64,000 bases of DNA, taken from positions 310,001 through 374,000 of the forward strand of contig SCRE01000006.1 in assembly GCA_004297935.1 (NCBI GenBank), read 5' to 3'. Made by a program: the position numbers and the translations under genes. Origin of the DNA: Microbacteriaceae bacterium. GTDB lineage: Bacteria; Actinomycetota; Actinomycetes; Actinomycetales; Microbacteriaceae. Position 1 is the stretch's first letter. The number at the start of each line of letters is the position of its first letter. Shown here in pieces: positions 8,214 through 17,628 of this stretch. Under the pieces are notes generated by a model, which saw only the letters and a list, made by a program, of their open reading frames with translations, was not told the DNA's origin and made no database searches.

Positions 8214-8747
8214 ATGGACGAATTCAACCCGTATGAGAAGTTCGACTCCGTGCCGTCATTCGCCGTGACGAGCACGGATATCGCCCACGGCGAGGCGCTG
8301 CCTGTCGCGCATCGGGGCGCGGGTGCCGGCGGCGAGGACCTGTCGCCCCAGTTGAGCTGGTCGGGATTCCCGGCCGGAACCCGGAGCTTCGCGGTCACCT
8401 GCTTCGATGCGGATGCTCCTACCGGCTCCGGTTTCTGGCATTGGGCCGTCTACAACATTCCCGCGTCGGTGACATCGCTCGACACCGGGGCAGGTGCGCT
8501 GGGTGGGGCGCTTTCGCCGCGGGCGCGCGCACTCAAGAACGAGTACCGTCGCCGCGAATTCGCCGGTGCGGAGCCGCCGGAGGGCACCGGCACACACCGG
8601 TATGTTTTCGCCGTACACGCGGTCGACGTCGACCAGCTCGACCTCGACTCAGAGTCGACGCCCGCAGTGCTCGGCTTCAACCTGCATTATCATACGCTGG
8701 GGCGCGCCCTCTTGATCGCGACCGCCGCCTTCGACGACAAGGTCTGA
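8214..8747 (+). CDS. YbhB/YbcL family (Raf-kinase-inhibitor-like) protein
   Basis: The 177-residue protein has the PEBP fold motifs [22 protein letters not shown] (split around SWSG), [21 protein letters not shown] and [11 protein letters not shown]. These bacterial relatives of phosphatidylethanolamine-binding proteins are mostly cytosolic and of unsettled function, with a small anion-binding pocket. ATG 8214 ([10 protein letters not shown]) is chosen because CAGGGAG precedes it; the frame is open to 8181. It stands alone between ppm1 and prpD; 65 bp separate it from prpD. Confidence 0.88.
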   Translation: MDEFNPYEKFDSVPSFAVTSTDIAHGEALPVAHRGAGAGGEDLSPQLSWSGFPAGTRSFAVTCFDADAPTGSGFWHWAVYNIPASVTSLDTGAGALGGALSPRARALKNEYRRREFAGAEPPEGTGTHRYVFAVHAVDVDQLDLDSESTPAVLGFNLHYHTLGRALLIATAAFDDKV

Positions 8748-8812
8748 CCGGCCGAGCTGGCAAGCGCATCCGTTGGCTTCACCACAACGCGCAGGCGCAT
8801 GAAAGGAACATC

Positions 8813-10351
8813 ATGAAGACCCACTATCTGCGCGTTCACCGCAGCGACGAGAATCTGACTCGCGAGGGCCAATTGGCCTGGCAGTTCGCCGAGGTCGCCG
8901 TCGACCCGGTCGAGGTGACCGAGGAGGTCACCGAGATGGTGATCAACCGGGTGATCGACAATGCGGCGGTCGCCGCAGCGTCGCTCACGCGGCATCCGGT
9001 TGTGGCGGCCCGATCGCAGGCGTTGGCGCATCCGGTTTCTGTCGGCGGCAGCGGTTCGACCGTGTTCGGAACGGACGCCGCACGGCGGGTCTCGCCGGAG
9101 TGGGCTGCGTGGGCGAACGGCGTGGCCGTGCGCGAGCTCGATTACCACGACACCTTCCTTGCTGCGGAGTACTCGCACCCGGGCGACAATATCCCCCCGG
9201 TCGCTGCCGTGGCTCAACACGTTGCGCACGAGCGCGGGCTCACCGGTCGCGACCTGGTGCGTGGCATCGCCACCGGCTACGAGGTGCAGATCGACCTGGC
9301 GAAGGCCATCAGCCTGCACGAGCACAAGATCGACCACGTCGCCCATCTCGGGCCGAGCGTGGCGGCGGGCATCGGAACGCTGCTCGGGTTGCCGACTGAA
9401 ACGATCTTCCAGGCCATCGGTCAGGCGTTGCACACCACGACCGCAACCCGGCAATCTCGCAAGGGAGAGATCTCGAGTTGGAAGGCATACGCACCGGCAT
9501 TCGCCGGAAAGATGGCCATCGAGGCGGTCGACCGGGCAATGCGTGGAGAAACCAGCCCCACCCCGATCTGGGAGGGTGAGGACGGCGTCATCGCATGGCT
9601 GCTCGACGGGCCGGACGGCTCCTACGAAGTGCCGCTGCCCGAGACGGGGGAGGCCAAACGGGCCATTCTCGACAGCTACACCAAGGAGCATTCCGCAGAG
9701 TATCAAGCGCAGGCGTGGATCGACCTCGCCCGCAAACTGCACAACGACTTTCCACTGCTGTTCGACAAGCCGGAGAACGTGGCGAGCATCGTGCTGTACA
9801 CCTCGCATCACACGCACTTCGTGATCGGCTCGGGTGCGAACGATCCGCAGAAGTATGATCCGACGGCGTCGCGCGAAACGCTGGACCACTCGATTCCGTA
9901 CATCTTCACGGTTGCGTTGCAGGACGGCGTCTGGGATCACGTCGGTTCGTACGCGCCGGAGCGAGCCGCACGGCCCGACACGGTCGAGTTGTGGCACAAG
10001 GTCACGACGGAGGAGGACCCGGACTGGACTCGCCGCTACCACTCGCTGGACCCCGCCGAGAAGGCGTTCGGCGGACGCGTGGAGATCACGATGACCGACG
10101 GTTCGAAGCTGGTCGATGAGATCGCGGTGGCGGATGCGCATCCGCTCGGTGCTCGTCCGTTCGCCCGGGCGGACTACGTGCGCAAGTTCCGGACTCTCGC
10201 AGCTGACGTGCTCGAGGAGCAGGAGATCGAGCGCTTCCTCGATCTCGCGCAGCGTCTGCCTTCGCTGGGGTCGGACGAGCTTGCCGGTTTGAGCTTTGCC
10301 GCACGACACGGGGTGCTCGCGTCGGTGGAGAGCCCGAAGGGGTTGTTCTGA
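8813..10351 (+). CDS. prpD: 2-methylcitrate dehydratase
   Basis: This 512-residue MmgE/PrpD protein dehydrates 2-methylcitrate to 2-methyl-cis-aconitate in propionyl-CoA breakdown. Typical segments are [59 protein letters not shown] and [17 protein letters not shown]. Start ATG 8813 follows AAAGGAAC. It leads the prp set: prpB follows after 86 bp that contain a palindromic repeat, and prpC lies 3.7 kb further on. Length and motifs are those of the iron-free PrpD enzyme, not AcnD. Confidence 0.93.
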   Translation: MKTHYLRVHRSDENLTREGQLAWQFAEVAVDPVEVTEEVTEMVINRVIDNAAVAAASLTRHPVVAARSQALAHPVSVGGSGSTVFGTDAARRVSPEWAAWANGVAVRELDYHDTFLAAEYSHPGDNIPPVAAVAQHVAHERGLTGRDLVRGIATGYEVQIDLAKAISLHEHKIDHVAHLGPSVAAGIGTLLGLPTETIFQAIGQALHTTTATRQSRKGEISSWKAYAPAFAGKMAIEAVDRAMRGETSPTPIWEGEDGVIAWLLDGPDGSYEVPLPETGEAKRAILDSYTKEHSAEYQAQAWIDLARKLHNDFPLLFDKPENVASIVLYTSHHTHFVIGSGANDPQKYDPTASRETLDHSIPYIFTVALQDGVWDHVGSYAPERAARPDTVELWHKVTTEEDPDWTRRYHSLDPAEKAFGGRVEITMTDGSKLVDEIAVADAHPLGARPFARADYVRKFRTLAADVLEEQEIERFLDLAQRLPSLGSDELAGLSFAARHGVLASVESPKGLF

Positions 10352-10356
10352 TGCTG

Positions 10357-10400
10357 GGTCTCGATACGCGGGCTCCTGCGTCGCTCGCTACTCGACCACC
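10357..10400. repeat. Palindromic repeat family, copy B (between prpD and prpB)
   Basis: GGTCTCGATACGCGGGCTCC at the left and CGCTCGCTACTCGACCACC at the right match the right half of the full element. It begins six bases after the prpD stop and ends 37 bases before the prpB start, so it is transcribed with the operon and could shape mRNA processing or stability. Confidence 0.8.
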
Positions 10401-10437
10401 GATGTTCTGTGCCGAGCCACGAAAGGGCGACTGACTG

Positions 10438-11337
10438 ATGTTGTACGCACAGACTCCGGCGTCGACGAAGCGCGCTGCATTCCGCGAACGCCTCGCCAGC
10501 GGTGAGTTGCTGCGTTTTCCGGGGGCGTTCAACCCGCTCTCGGCACGCCTGATTCAGCGCAAAGGGTTCGATGGTGTATACGTTTCGGGCGCCGTCCTCT
10601 CTGCGGATCTCGGGCTTCCGGACATCGGCCTGACGACGCTGACCGAGGTCGCCGGGCGTTCCGCGCAGATCGCCCGGATGACCGATCTGCCGGCGCTTGT
10701 CGACGCCGACACCGGGTTCGGGGAGCCGATGAACGTTGCTCGAACCGTGCAGGAACTCGAGGATGCCGGTATGGCCGGGCTGCACATCGAGGACCAGGTC
10801 AATCCGAAGAGGTGTGGTCACCTCGACGGCAAACAGGTGGTCGACGAGTCGACGGCGCTGAAGCGCATCCGTGCGGCAGCGGATGCTCGACGCGACTCGA
10901 ATCTGCTGATCATGGCGCGCACGGACATTCGCGCTGTTGACGGACTCGATGCCGCGATCACGCGCGCGAAGGCGTTGGTGGATGCCGGCGCCGATGCGAT
11001 TTTCCCCGAGGCGATGGCGACGCTCGACGAGTTCGCGGCGGTGCGGGCTGCTGTCGATGTGCCGATTCTTGCGAACATGACAGAGTTCGGCAAGAGCGAG
11101 TTGTTCACGACCGCGCAACTTGCTGACATCGGCGTCAATATCGTCATTTGGCCGGTTTCGCTGTTGCGGATGGCGATGGGGGCGGCCGAGCATGCGCTTG
11201 ACACTCTGAACTCTGAGGGTGCGCTGACGTCCCAGTTGGGCCAGATGCAGCACCGGTCGGACCTGTATGACCTGATCGACTATGAGGGCTACAACCACTT
11301 CGATACCTCGGTCTTCAACTTCACTGTCAAGCGATGA
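10438..11337 (+). CDS. prpB: Methylisocitrate lyase
   Basis: This 299-residue isocitrate-lyase-superfamily enzyme splits 2-methylisocitrate into pyruvate and succinate. It has the metal-binding DADTGFGEP (residues 89-97), IEDQVNPKRCGH with the catalytic Cys (117-128) and the C-terminal HFDTSVFNF. KRCGH is the mark of methylisocitrate and isocitrate lyases. ATG 10438 follows GAAAGGGC. It is the second gene of the methylcitrate set and completes the cycle with PrpD and PrpC in this window. Confidence 0.94.
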   Translation: MLYAQTPASTKRAAFRERLASGELLRFPGAFNPLSARLIQRKGFDGVYVSGAVLSADLGLPDIGLTTLTEVAGRSAQIARMTDLPALVDADTGFGEPMNVARTVQELEDAGMAGLHIEDQVNPKRCGHLDGKQVVDESTALKRIRAAADARRDSNLLIMARTDIRAVDGLDAAITRAKALVDAGADAIFPEAMATLDEFAAVRAAVDVPILANMTEFGKSELFTTAQLADIGVNIVIWPVSLLRMAMGAAEHALDTLNSEGALTSQLGQMQHRSDLYDLIDYEGYNHFDTSVFNFTVKR

Positions 11338-11400
11338 CGAGGCCTCGTCCGACGCGGACACGTCGGGGATGAGTTCGACGCCACTCAAGGTGACCGCACG

Positions 11401-12389
11401 TTACGCGCCGAGAAGCGCGAGTGGGATCACGGCGATCCCATCCGGTCGCCGGTACGCATACTGTCCCATGTAGACCACCGCAGCATCCGCGAGTTGCCCG
11501 CCCATGCGTGCGCGCAGCCAGAGAAGCTGTTTGACATCGCTGTCGTCGACCGTGCGGTCGAGTTTCACCTCGAACGCCGCGGTGGCTCCGTTTCCGCTGT
11601 GAACGATGAAATCGATCTCGTGGTCGCCCTTGCTGGTGCGCAGGTGGGAAACGGTGGTTTCGGCCGCCTGTGCGCAGCTGCGTAGGCTGAGCGCAACGAG
11701 GGCCTCGAACAGCGACCCGAGTTGCGTTTTGTCGTTCGAGCCGATCGCGTTGCCCTGGTCGCTCAGCAGCCGCTGCTCGTCAAGTCCGAGTAGCCGTGCG
11801 GACAGTGCAGGGTCGGCCAGGAAGTGCTTCGGGGTGGTGCCGAAACGGGTGAAACGATTTCGCGGCTGCCACGGCGCCACCGGGTCGAGCAGCCACAGCT
11901 GTGAGAGGACGTCGCGGTACGTCATCGTCGTCTCCTTCGCCGGTTTTCGCGCGAGGCCTGGCGTCGCCATCTCGAGGATCTTCGAGTAGGACGTCATTGT
12001 CGCCGTCGCCGCCGCGTATGCGGACATCCATGATCGCAGAGTTTCGGGCTTGCGTACCTGCTGGCCCTGCTCGGGAAAGTCCCGCTCGATGATCCTGGTG
12101 ATGTAACTTTCGAGTTGCGTGCGGCGAACACGGCTTGGGAGTTCCCGGATGCCGGGATGCGCTGCCATTCGTCGATCATCACCGGTGCCTCTGTCCCGAG
12201 AATTCGCTCAGGAGCGGCTCGCAGTAGTTCGGCGGCTGCTTCGTCATCGAGGCGGAACACCGTGTTTGCCCGCTGCAAGGCAGTCGCAGTCTTGCCAACG
12301 GCTTTCGGACCATCGATGCTGATCGCGGCGGCGCCAGGCATCAACTCGTCGAGCTCGGAGCCGATGACGCGCCTTCTGTACTCCAGCAT
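11401..12389 (-). pseudogene. AAA ATPase / DUF4143 protein, frameshifted and internally deleted
   Basis: Reading the minus strand from ATG 12389, the N-terminal part shows MLEYRRRV, Walker A GPKAVGKT and Walker B VMIDEWQR. The frame then shifts at about 12150-12165. The other frame continues with LESYITRIIERDFPE, RSWMSAYAAATATMTSYSKI and a DUF4143/nuclease-like end (HEIDFIVHSGNGATAAFEVK, VVYMGQYAYRRPDG), stopping at 11401. Intact members have about 100 more residues between the two halves (sensor and arginine-finger region), so both a deletion and a frameshift have occurred. These ATPases are of unknown function and often decay in genomes. Confidence 0.82.
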
Positions 12390-12471
12390 CTCGCGCCTAT
12401 CGTCTGGCTGTCAGCTCTCTGCTGTGCCGATTGTCTGGCTTCTAGTCTTCGATCTGTCCGATCGTTACTCG

Positions 12472-12506
12472 TCCATTTATCCGTTCTTGACTCTTCCATT
12501 TATCCG
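12472..12506. repeat. Direct repeat TCCATTTATCCG, two copies
   Basis: TCCATTTATCCG occurs at 12472-12483 and 12495-12506, 23 bp apart, in the 204-bp gap between the AAA pseudogene and the DHFR-like gene. It could be a binding site for a regulator of the downstream gene or a slippage product. Confidence 0.4.
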
Positions 12507-12593
12507 ATGGAGGTGTCGCTCTTGCACTGCTGGCTCACTAAAATCGTGGGATCGTGCGATTCGGCCGGGACCGATCGGGAAAGTCAGGCGACC

Positions 12594-13151
12594 ATGGCCA
12601 GATTGATCTACACCGGCATCACGTCACTCGACGGCTATATTGCCGACGAGAACGGCAACTTCGACTGGGGCATGCCGGACGAAGAGGTGCACGCATTCGT
12701 GAACGACCTCGAGAGGCCGAGCGGCACGTACCTGTACGGGCGACGCCTATATGACGTCATGGTCTACTGGGAGACGCTCGACACAGCCGATGAGCCCACC
12801 GTCGTGAAGGACTACGCTCAACTGTGGCGCGCGGCCGACAAGATCGTGTACTCGAGCACTCTGCAAGCGGTCGCGAGCGACAGAACGCGGATCGAGCGCA
12901 CGTTCGATCCCGATGCCGTGCGGGCGCTCAAGGATGCGTCCAGCCGCGATCTGTCGATCGGAGGTCCGCACCTAGCCGTGCATGCGCTACGCGCGGGGCT
13001 TGTCGATGAGATCCGGACATTCGTGTCGCCCGTGACGGTGGGTGGGGGCATCCGATTCGTGCCCGATCACGTCGGCCTCGAGCTTGAGCTACTCGATGAG
13101 CTCCGCTTCCGCAACGGTGTCGTTTACCTCGCCTATCGCACCCGGGGCTGA
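12594..13151 (+). CDS. Dihydrofolate-reductase-like (RibD C-terminal domain) protein
   Basis: This 185-residue protein belongs to the RibD-C/DHFR-like fold: ITSLDGYIADENGNFDW at the start, GTYLYGRRLYDVM in the middle, DLSIGGPHLAVHALRAGLVD and SPVTVGGGIRF near the end. Such stand-alone proteins bind NADPH and are usually annotated as dihydrofolate reductase family, but real folate activity is rarely shown. ATG 12594 gives the conserved MARLIYTGITSLDGY start. It lies between prpB and prpC without an evident metabolic link to them. Confidence 0.88.
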   Translation: MARLIYTGITSLDGYIADENGNFDWGMPDEEVHAFVNDLERPSGTYLYGRRLYDVMVYWETLDTADEPTVVKDYAQLWRAADKIVYSSTLQAVASDRTRIERTFDPDAVRALKDASSRDLSIGGPHLAVHALRAGLVDEIRTFVSPVTVGGGIRFVPDHVGLELELLDELRFRNGVVYLAYRTRG

Positions 13152-13288
13152 TGGCGCAGGTGCTGGCCCGCGTCGATGCTTGCCGCACCGATACTGACCG
13201 CGTCGATGCTGCCCCGCGCCAGACCTGGACACACTCAGAGCCGAACGCACCGGATAGCGCGCAAAACCAGCACCCAGGCAGGAGCACC

Positions 13289-13903
13289 ATGACGGAACGG
13301 AATCGGGTGACGCCGCTCGGCGACATTGTGGCGATACCACTGCGCGGCGCGTGGACGGGAAACCGCGGGCGCATCCATTCGGGGCACGAGATCGTGCGAT
13401 TCCACGCGAGCGACCTGTGGATCACGTGTGTGCTCGAGTTCCGCGGACGTTGGAACGCGCAGTGGCAGCCGACGCACTACACGTACCTGTTCTTCCACGA
13501 CGAGGCCGTCTCGTTTGCTGCCGGGCATCGGCCCTGCGCCGAGTGCCGCCGCGCCGACTATGACGCCTACCGGAAGGCGTGGGCCGAGGCGCTGGACACC
13601 GGTGTTCCCTCTGCACAGCAACTCAACGCACGGCTGCACGCCGAGCGGATCGTGCCCGGAACGCATCGCAGACGCATCCACTCGCTGCCGTGGGTCGGTT
13701 TGCCGGATGGCACATTCGCGCTCTTCGAGGATGCGCCGCACCTCATTCTCGACGACGAACTGGTGGAGTGGACGCACGACGGATACGGCAGGCGTCGCAC
13801 GCGACCGATCCGCAGGGCGGCCGACGTGATCACGCCGCCGTCCACGGTGGCCGCGTTCCGTGCGGGCTATCAAGTGCAGATCGACGCATCCGCCGGCAGC
13901 TGA
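13289..13903 (+). CDS. Conserved hypothetical protein with an Ada-like RPCxxC motif
   Basis: I do not recognise a named family for this 204-residue protein. It has a central segment YLFFHDEAVSFAAGHRPCAE then CRRADYDAYRKAW (about residues 69-101), which resembles the Zn-binding end of the Ada methyl-phosphotriester domain (FF...EAxAAGxRPCxxC). Only this one CxxC pair is present, so a full four-cysteine Ada site is lacking. The C-terminal half is rich in Arg and His (GTHRRRIHSLPW, GRRRTRPIRR). ATG 13289 follows CAGGAGC. It is cytosolic by sequence. A nucleic-acid-related role is only a guess. Confidence 0.7.
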   Translation: MTERNRVTPLGDIVAIPLRGAWTGNRGRIHSGHEIVRFHASDLWITCVLEFRGRWNAQWQPTHYTYLFFHDEAVSFAAGHRPCAECRRADYDAYRKAWAEALDTGVPSAQQLNARLHAERIVPGTHRRRIHSLPWVGLPDGTFALFEDAPHLILDDELVEWTHDGYGRRRTRPIRRAADVITPPSTVAAFRAGYQVQIDASAGS

Positions 13904-14044
13904 CCGACGTACCACGTCGCGAGTGAGTGAGTCCCCGCCCCCCGAATAGCGCGGTGCTCGACCGGGATGCAATACTCGGATGCAGGCATCCGCCCGGTGT
14001 CCAAGCGCCCGAGCGCCGGACAGACAACAGCGAGGGAGCGCACG

Positions 14045-15166
14045 ATGAGCGAGAGCGAAGCACCGCAGATCCGTAAAGGACTGGCCGGCGTCGTCGTCGA
14101 TTCGACCGCGATCTCGAGCGTCAATCCTGCGACGAACTCGCTGCTGTATCGCGGCTACCCCGTGCAGGAGCTCGCCGCGAGTTGCTCTTTCGAACAGGTG
14201 GCGTATCTGCTCTGGAACGGCGAGCTGCCGACGGATGCAGAGCTCGCCGAGTTCGAGCTCCTCGAGCGCGGTCAACGCGCGCTTGCAGCCAACGTGCGCC
14301 GCGTGATCGACGACCTGCCGACATCCGCGCACCCGATGGATGTCGTGCGCACGGCCATCAGCGTGATCGGCGCGAACGATCCGACTGCCGGCGACAACGA
14401 CCCGGAGCAGAACCTGAGCAAGTCCGTTCACCTCTTCGCACAGCTGCCGGCGATCGTCGCCTACGACCAGCGTCGCCGCCATGGACTCGATCTCGTCGCG
14501 CCCCGTGAGGACCTGGACTATGCGCACAACCTCCTCTGGATGACGTTCGGCGAACGTGCCGACGACGTCGTTGCGGATGCGTTCAGCGTGTCGCTCATTC
14601 TGTACGCGGAGCATTCGTTCAATGCGTCGACGTTCACCGCGCGCGTGATCGCCTCGACGCTGAGCGATCTGTATTCGGCGGTGACCGGAGCGGTCGGCGC
14701 GCTGAAGGGTGCCCTGCACGGCGGTGCGAACGAAGCGGTCATGCACGCGTTCGATCAGATCGGTGCTGCAGACCGGGTGGACGCGTGGCTCGACGACGCG
14801 CTCGCGAACAAGCGCAAGGTGATGGGTTTCGGGCACCGTGTGTACAAGAACGGCGACTCGCGGGTGCCGACGATGAAGGCGGCGCTCGACAAACTGGTCG
14901 AACACTACGACCGACCCGACGTGCTCGCGCTCTACACCACGCTGGAGAGTGCGATGGGCGAGCGCAAGAACATCAAGCCGAACCTCGACTACCCCAGCGG
15001 ACCGGTCTACAACCTGATCGGTTTCGACACGGCCACGTTCACACCGCTGTTCGCGGCCGCTCGAGTGACCGGCTGGACCGCGCACGTCATGGAGCAGTAC
15101 GCCGCGAACGCGCTCATCCGCCCGCTGTCGGCTTACGACGGTCCCGCCGAGCGTCACCTGAGGTAG
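14045..15166 (+). CDS. prpC: 2-methylcitrate synthase (citrate-synthase family)
   Basis: The 373-residue protein is a short type I citrate synthase: SSVNPATNSLLYRGYPVQEL, YLLWNGELPT, LKGALHGGANEAVMH, the active-site GFGHRVYKNGD and the catalytic-Asp region LDYPSGPVYNLIGF. In Gram-positive bacteria this length and the KGLAGVVVDST start are typical of 2-methylcitrate synthase, which joins propionyl-CoA and oxaloacetate. Start ATG 14045 follows GAGGGAGCG. The placement downstream of prpD and prpB, though split from them by other genes, supports prpC over gltA. Confidence 0.9.
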   Translation: MSESEAPQIRKGLAGVVVDSTAISSVNPATNSLLYRGYPVQELAASCSFEQVAYLLWNGELPTDAELAEFELLERGQRALAANVRRVIDDLPTSAHPMDVVRTAISVIGANDPTAGDNDPEQNLSKSVHLFAQLPAIVAYDQRRRHGLDLVAPREDLDYAHNLLWMTFGERADDVVADAFSVSLILYAEHSFNASTFTARVIASTLSDLYSAVTGAVGALKGALHGGANEAVMHAFDQIGAADRVDAWLDDALANKRKVMGFGHRVYKNGDSRVPTMKAALDKLVEHYDRPDVLALYTTLESAMGERKNIKPNLDYPSGPVYNLIGFDTATFTPLFAAARVTGWTAHVMEQYAANALIRPLSAYDGPAERHLR

Positions 15167-15213
15167 GGCTGGCCGGACGGAGATCGCCCCCGCCTTTCCA
15201 CGATGTGCTCTAA

Positions 15214-15225
15214 ACGATATATCGT
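15214..15225. promoter_or_regulatory. Perfect palindrome ACGATATATCGT, likely PadR operator
   Basis: The 12-bp palindrome ACGATATATCGT lies 48 bp before the padR-like start, in a short AT-rich patch that should hold the promoter. PadR regulators in actinobacteria commonly bind ATAT-centred palindromes of this kind in front of their own gene, so autoregulation is likely. Confidence 0.65.
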
Positions 15226-15273
15226 AGTATGTCGTTGAGGCTGGGTAGAGTCTCAGGGATCAGGGAGGTTGTC

Positions 15274-15843
15274 ATGGGCGGTTCATACACGGGCGGGAGC
15301 TTCGGAGCCCGCGGGTTCGACGGCGGGCGTTCCGGTGCCGGCCAGCATCTGGCGGACACGATCGATCAGCTGCGCTCGATGTTCGAGCATCGCGTAGGGC
15401 CCCGGATGGCGCGTGGCGGTGTGCGCGTCGCGATTCTCGCGCTCCTGGTGGAGAGGCCGATGCACGGGTATCAGATCATCGCGGAGATCGAGCGGCGTAG
15501 CGGCGGCGCATGGAGGCCGAGCGCGGGTTCGGTGTATCCGACGCTGCAGCTTCTCGCCGACGAGGGCCTCATCAGTTCGGAGGTGGCGGACGGTCGCAAG
15601 ACTTACTCGCTGACCGAGGCGGGACAGGCCGAAGCGGATGCCTCGGCTGGTCGTGCCGCACCGTGGGAGGCATCCGGTCAGCATGACCTCCTCGGCGTGG
15701 GCGCGCTGCCCAGGGCGGGTGTCGCGTTGGCGCGGGCTGCCGCGCAGGTCAAGCACACCGGCACTCCGGAGCAGGTAGATCAGGCGGTGACGGTGCTCGA
15801 CGAGGCCCGTCGCAAGCTCTACTTCATCCTCGCTCAGGACTGA
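15274..15843 (+). CDS. PadR-family transcriptional regulator
   Basis: The 189-residue protein has a Gly-rich N-terminal tail, then the PadR winged helix: ILALLVERPMHGYQIIAEIE, SAGSVYPTLQLLADEGLI and GRKTYSLTEAG. A C-terminal helix (VTVLDEARRKLYFILA) closes the dimer. ATG 15274 is chosen for its GGGAGG ribosome site. It lies 37 bp before an ABC1 kinase gene on the same strand, a pairing often seen in high-GC Gram-positives, and has a palindrome upstream for self-control. Confidence 0.9.
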   Translation: MGGSYTGGSFGARGFDGGRSGAGQHLADTIDQLRSMFEHRVGPRMARGGVRVAILALLVERPMHGYQIIAEIERRSGGAWRPSAGSVYPTLQLLADEGLISSEVADGRKTYSLTEAGQAEADASAGRAAPWEASGQHDLLGVGALPRAGVALARAAAQVKHTGTPEQVDQAVTVLDEARRKLYFILAQD

Positions 15844-15880
15844 CCGGATGCCGCCGGTACCCGGCCCTCGAGAGAGTCCG

Positions 15881-17581
15881 ATGCCAGACGCCCGGGACGC
15901 GCGCGCCCGCTACCGCCGCATCCTTCGGTTCGCGTTGCGCTCCCTGGCGCAGACCTGGTGGTACGAGATCTTCCTGCCGCGCATCGGGCTCGTACGTGTG
16001 GCGGAACGCGGGCGCACGGACCGGCTGACGCGCGTCGCGCAGCGCTTTCGCGTGCTCGCCGTCGAGCTCGGCGGGCTGATGATCAAGGTCGGGCAGTTCC
16101 TCTCCTCCCGGCTCGACGTGCTCCCGCCCGAGATCACTACAGAGTTGGCAGGCCTCCAGGACGAGGTGCCGCCGGCATCCTTCCCGTCGATCCAGCAGCT
16201 CGCCGAGGCGGAGCTGTCGATGCCGCTCGGGGTTGCATACTCGGCATTCGGTGAGGTTGCGTTCGCTGCGGCATCCCTCGGCCAGGCGCACCCCGCCCGC
16301 CTCGCCGCCCGGGATGCCGCCGACTGTGGCTTCGAGCGGGTCGTCGTGAAGGTGCAACGGCCGGGGGTGCAGGCGATCGTGGAGGTCGACCTCGCCGCCC
16401 TGGGCCGGGTCGCCGGATGGCTCAGCCACCTTCGGGTCGTGTCCGATCATGTCGACCCGCGGGCCCTGGTCGCGGAGTTCGCGAAGACGAGTCTCGAGGA
16501 GATCGATTACCTCCACGAGGCGGCGGGCGCCGAACGGTTCCGCGAGATGTTCGCGGGCGACCCCCGGGTGGCCGTGCCCGAGGTCGTGTGGGAGCGCACG
16601 ACCCGGCGGGTGCTCACGCTGGCGGATGTGACGGCCATCAAGATCAACGACGTCGACGGGCTGCGTGCGGCCGGCATCGACCCGTCCGAGGTTGCGGCGG
16701 TCTTCGCCGAGGTGATGTTCGAGCAACTCTTCGGCCACGGTTACTTTCATGCCGACCCGCACCCGGGCAACATCTTTGTGACACCGGTCGCAGCTGCACG
16801 GCGGGGTGACGCCGCCGGCCCGGCTTGGCGGCTCACGTTCGTCGACTTCGGCATGATGGGCGAAGTCACCGACGAGCTGCGCGACGGCTTGCGCAGGCTG
16901 CTCGTCGCAGTAGCCGCGCGCGACGGGCGCGGCCTGATCGAGGGCATCCAGGGCGTCGGCATCCTGCTGCCCAGCGCCGGCACGGTCGAGCTGGAACAGG
17001 CGATGGCCAAGCTGTTCGACCGGTTCGGTGGGATGGGGTTCGCGCAGCTGCGGAAGGTCGATGCGCGTGAGTTCCGCGATTTCGGAGAAGAGTTCGGCAC
17101 GGTGGTGCGTTCGTTGCCATTCCAGCTGCCCGAGAGCTTCCTCCTCGTCATCCGCTCGATGTCATTGACGTCGGGTGTATGCAGCTCACTCGACCCCGAG
17201 TTCAACGTGTGGGATGCGATCGAGCCCTATGCGACGCGGCTGGTGCGTGAGGAAGGCGGCAACCTCGCCCGGGCGGCCGCAAGGCAGGCGCTGTCGATCG
17301 CGGGAATCGTCCTGCGGTTGCCCGGGCGCATCGACGCACTCCTCACCCGTATCAACGACGGCACGGTCACGGTCGCGACCCCCGCGGTCGAGCGTCGCCT
17401 CGACCGCCTCGAACGGCTCGTCCGCAGAGCCGTGGGTGCGGTGCTGTTCGCCGGATTCCTGATCGGCGGCATCCAGCTGATCCCGGATACTCCGCCGGCC
17501 GGCATCGTGCTGATGTGCGTCTCCGCGCTGCCCCTGCTCTATGCGGTGTCCGGCAGGATCGGCGGAGGACGCGCGCGATGA
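15881..17581 (+). CDS. ABC1/UbiB/ADCK-family atypical kinase
   Basis: This 566-residue protein has the ABC1 hallmarks: LGGLMIKVGQFLSSR (KxGQ motif), VVVKVQRPG, LEEIDYLHEAAGAERF, the catalytic loop YFHADPHPGN and the metal motif FVDFGMMG. Two membrane segments close it (AVGAVLFAGFLIGGI and AGIVLMCVSALPLLYAVSG). The family modifies or regulates isoprenoid-lipid metabolism; in actinobacteria the partner is unknown. ATG 15881 is preferred over 15848 because GAGAGAG precedes it. It forms an operon with the PadR gene. The insert AAARRGDAAGPAW between the two catalytic motifs is a variable loop. Confidence 0.9.
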   Translation: MPDARDARARYRRILRFALRSLAQTWWYEIFLPRIGLVRVAERGRTDRLTRVAQRFRVLAVELGGLMIKVGQFLSSRLDVLPPEITTELAGLQDEVPPASFPSIQQLAEAELSMPLGVAYSAFGEVAFAAASLGQAHPARLAARDAADCGFERVVVKVQRPGVQAIVEVDLAALGRVAGWLSHLRVVSDHVDPRALVAEFAKTSLEEIDYLHEAAGAERFREMFAGDPRVAVPEVVWERTTRRVLTLADVTAIKINDVDGLRAAGIDPSEVAAVFAEVMFEQLFGHGYFHADPHPGNIFVTPVAAARRGDAAGPAWRLTFVDFGMMGEVTDELRDGLRRLLVAVAARDGRGLIEGIQGVGILLPSAGTVELEQAMAKLFDRFGGMGFAQLRKVDAREFRDFGEEFGTVVRSLPFQLPESFLLVIRSMSLTSGVCSSLDPEFNVWDAIEPYATRLVREEGGNLARAAARQALSIAGIVLRLPGRIDALLTRINDGTVTVATPAVERRLDRLERLVRRAVGAVLFAGFLIGGIQLIPDTPPAGIVLMCVSALPLLYAVSGRIGGGRAR

Positions 17582-17628
17582 CGACGAATGCCGCACACCG
17601 ACACGCTCGCTAACATTGCGGCGTGCAC

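Noticed and set aside
8690-10309. 539-codon minus-strand frame opposite prpD
   Set aside because: Shadow of prpD; no conserved motif and poor amino-acid composition.
13235-15157. Very long open frame (640 codons) on the minus strand opposite the Ada-like gene and prpC
   Set aside because: It mirrors real genes on the other strand; composition is Arg/Val/His/Asp-rich with no family motif, as expected from GC-rich codon shadowing.
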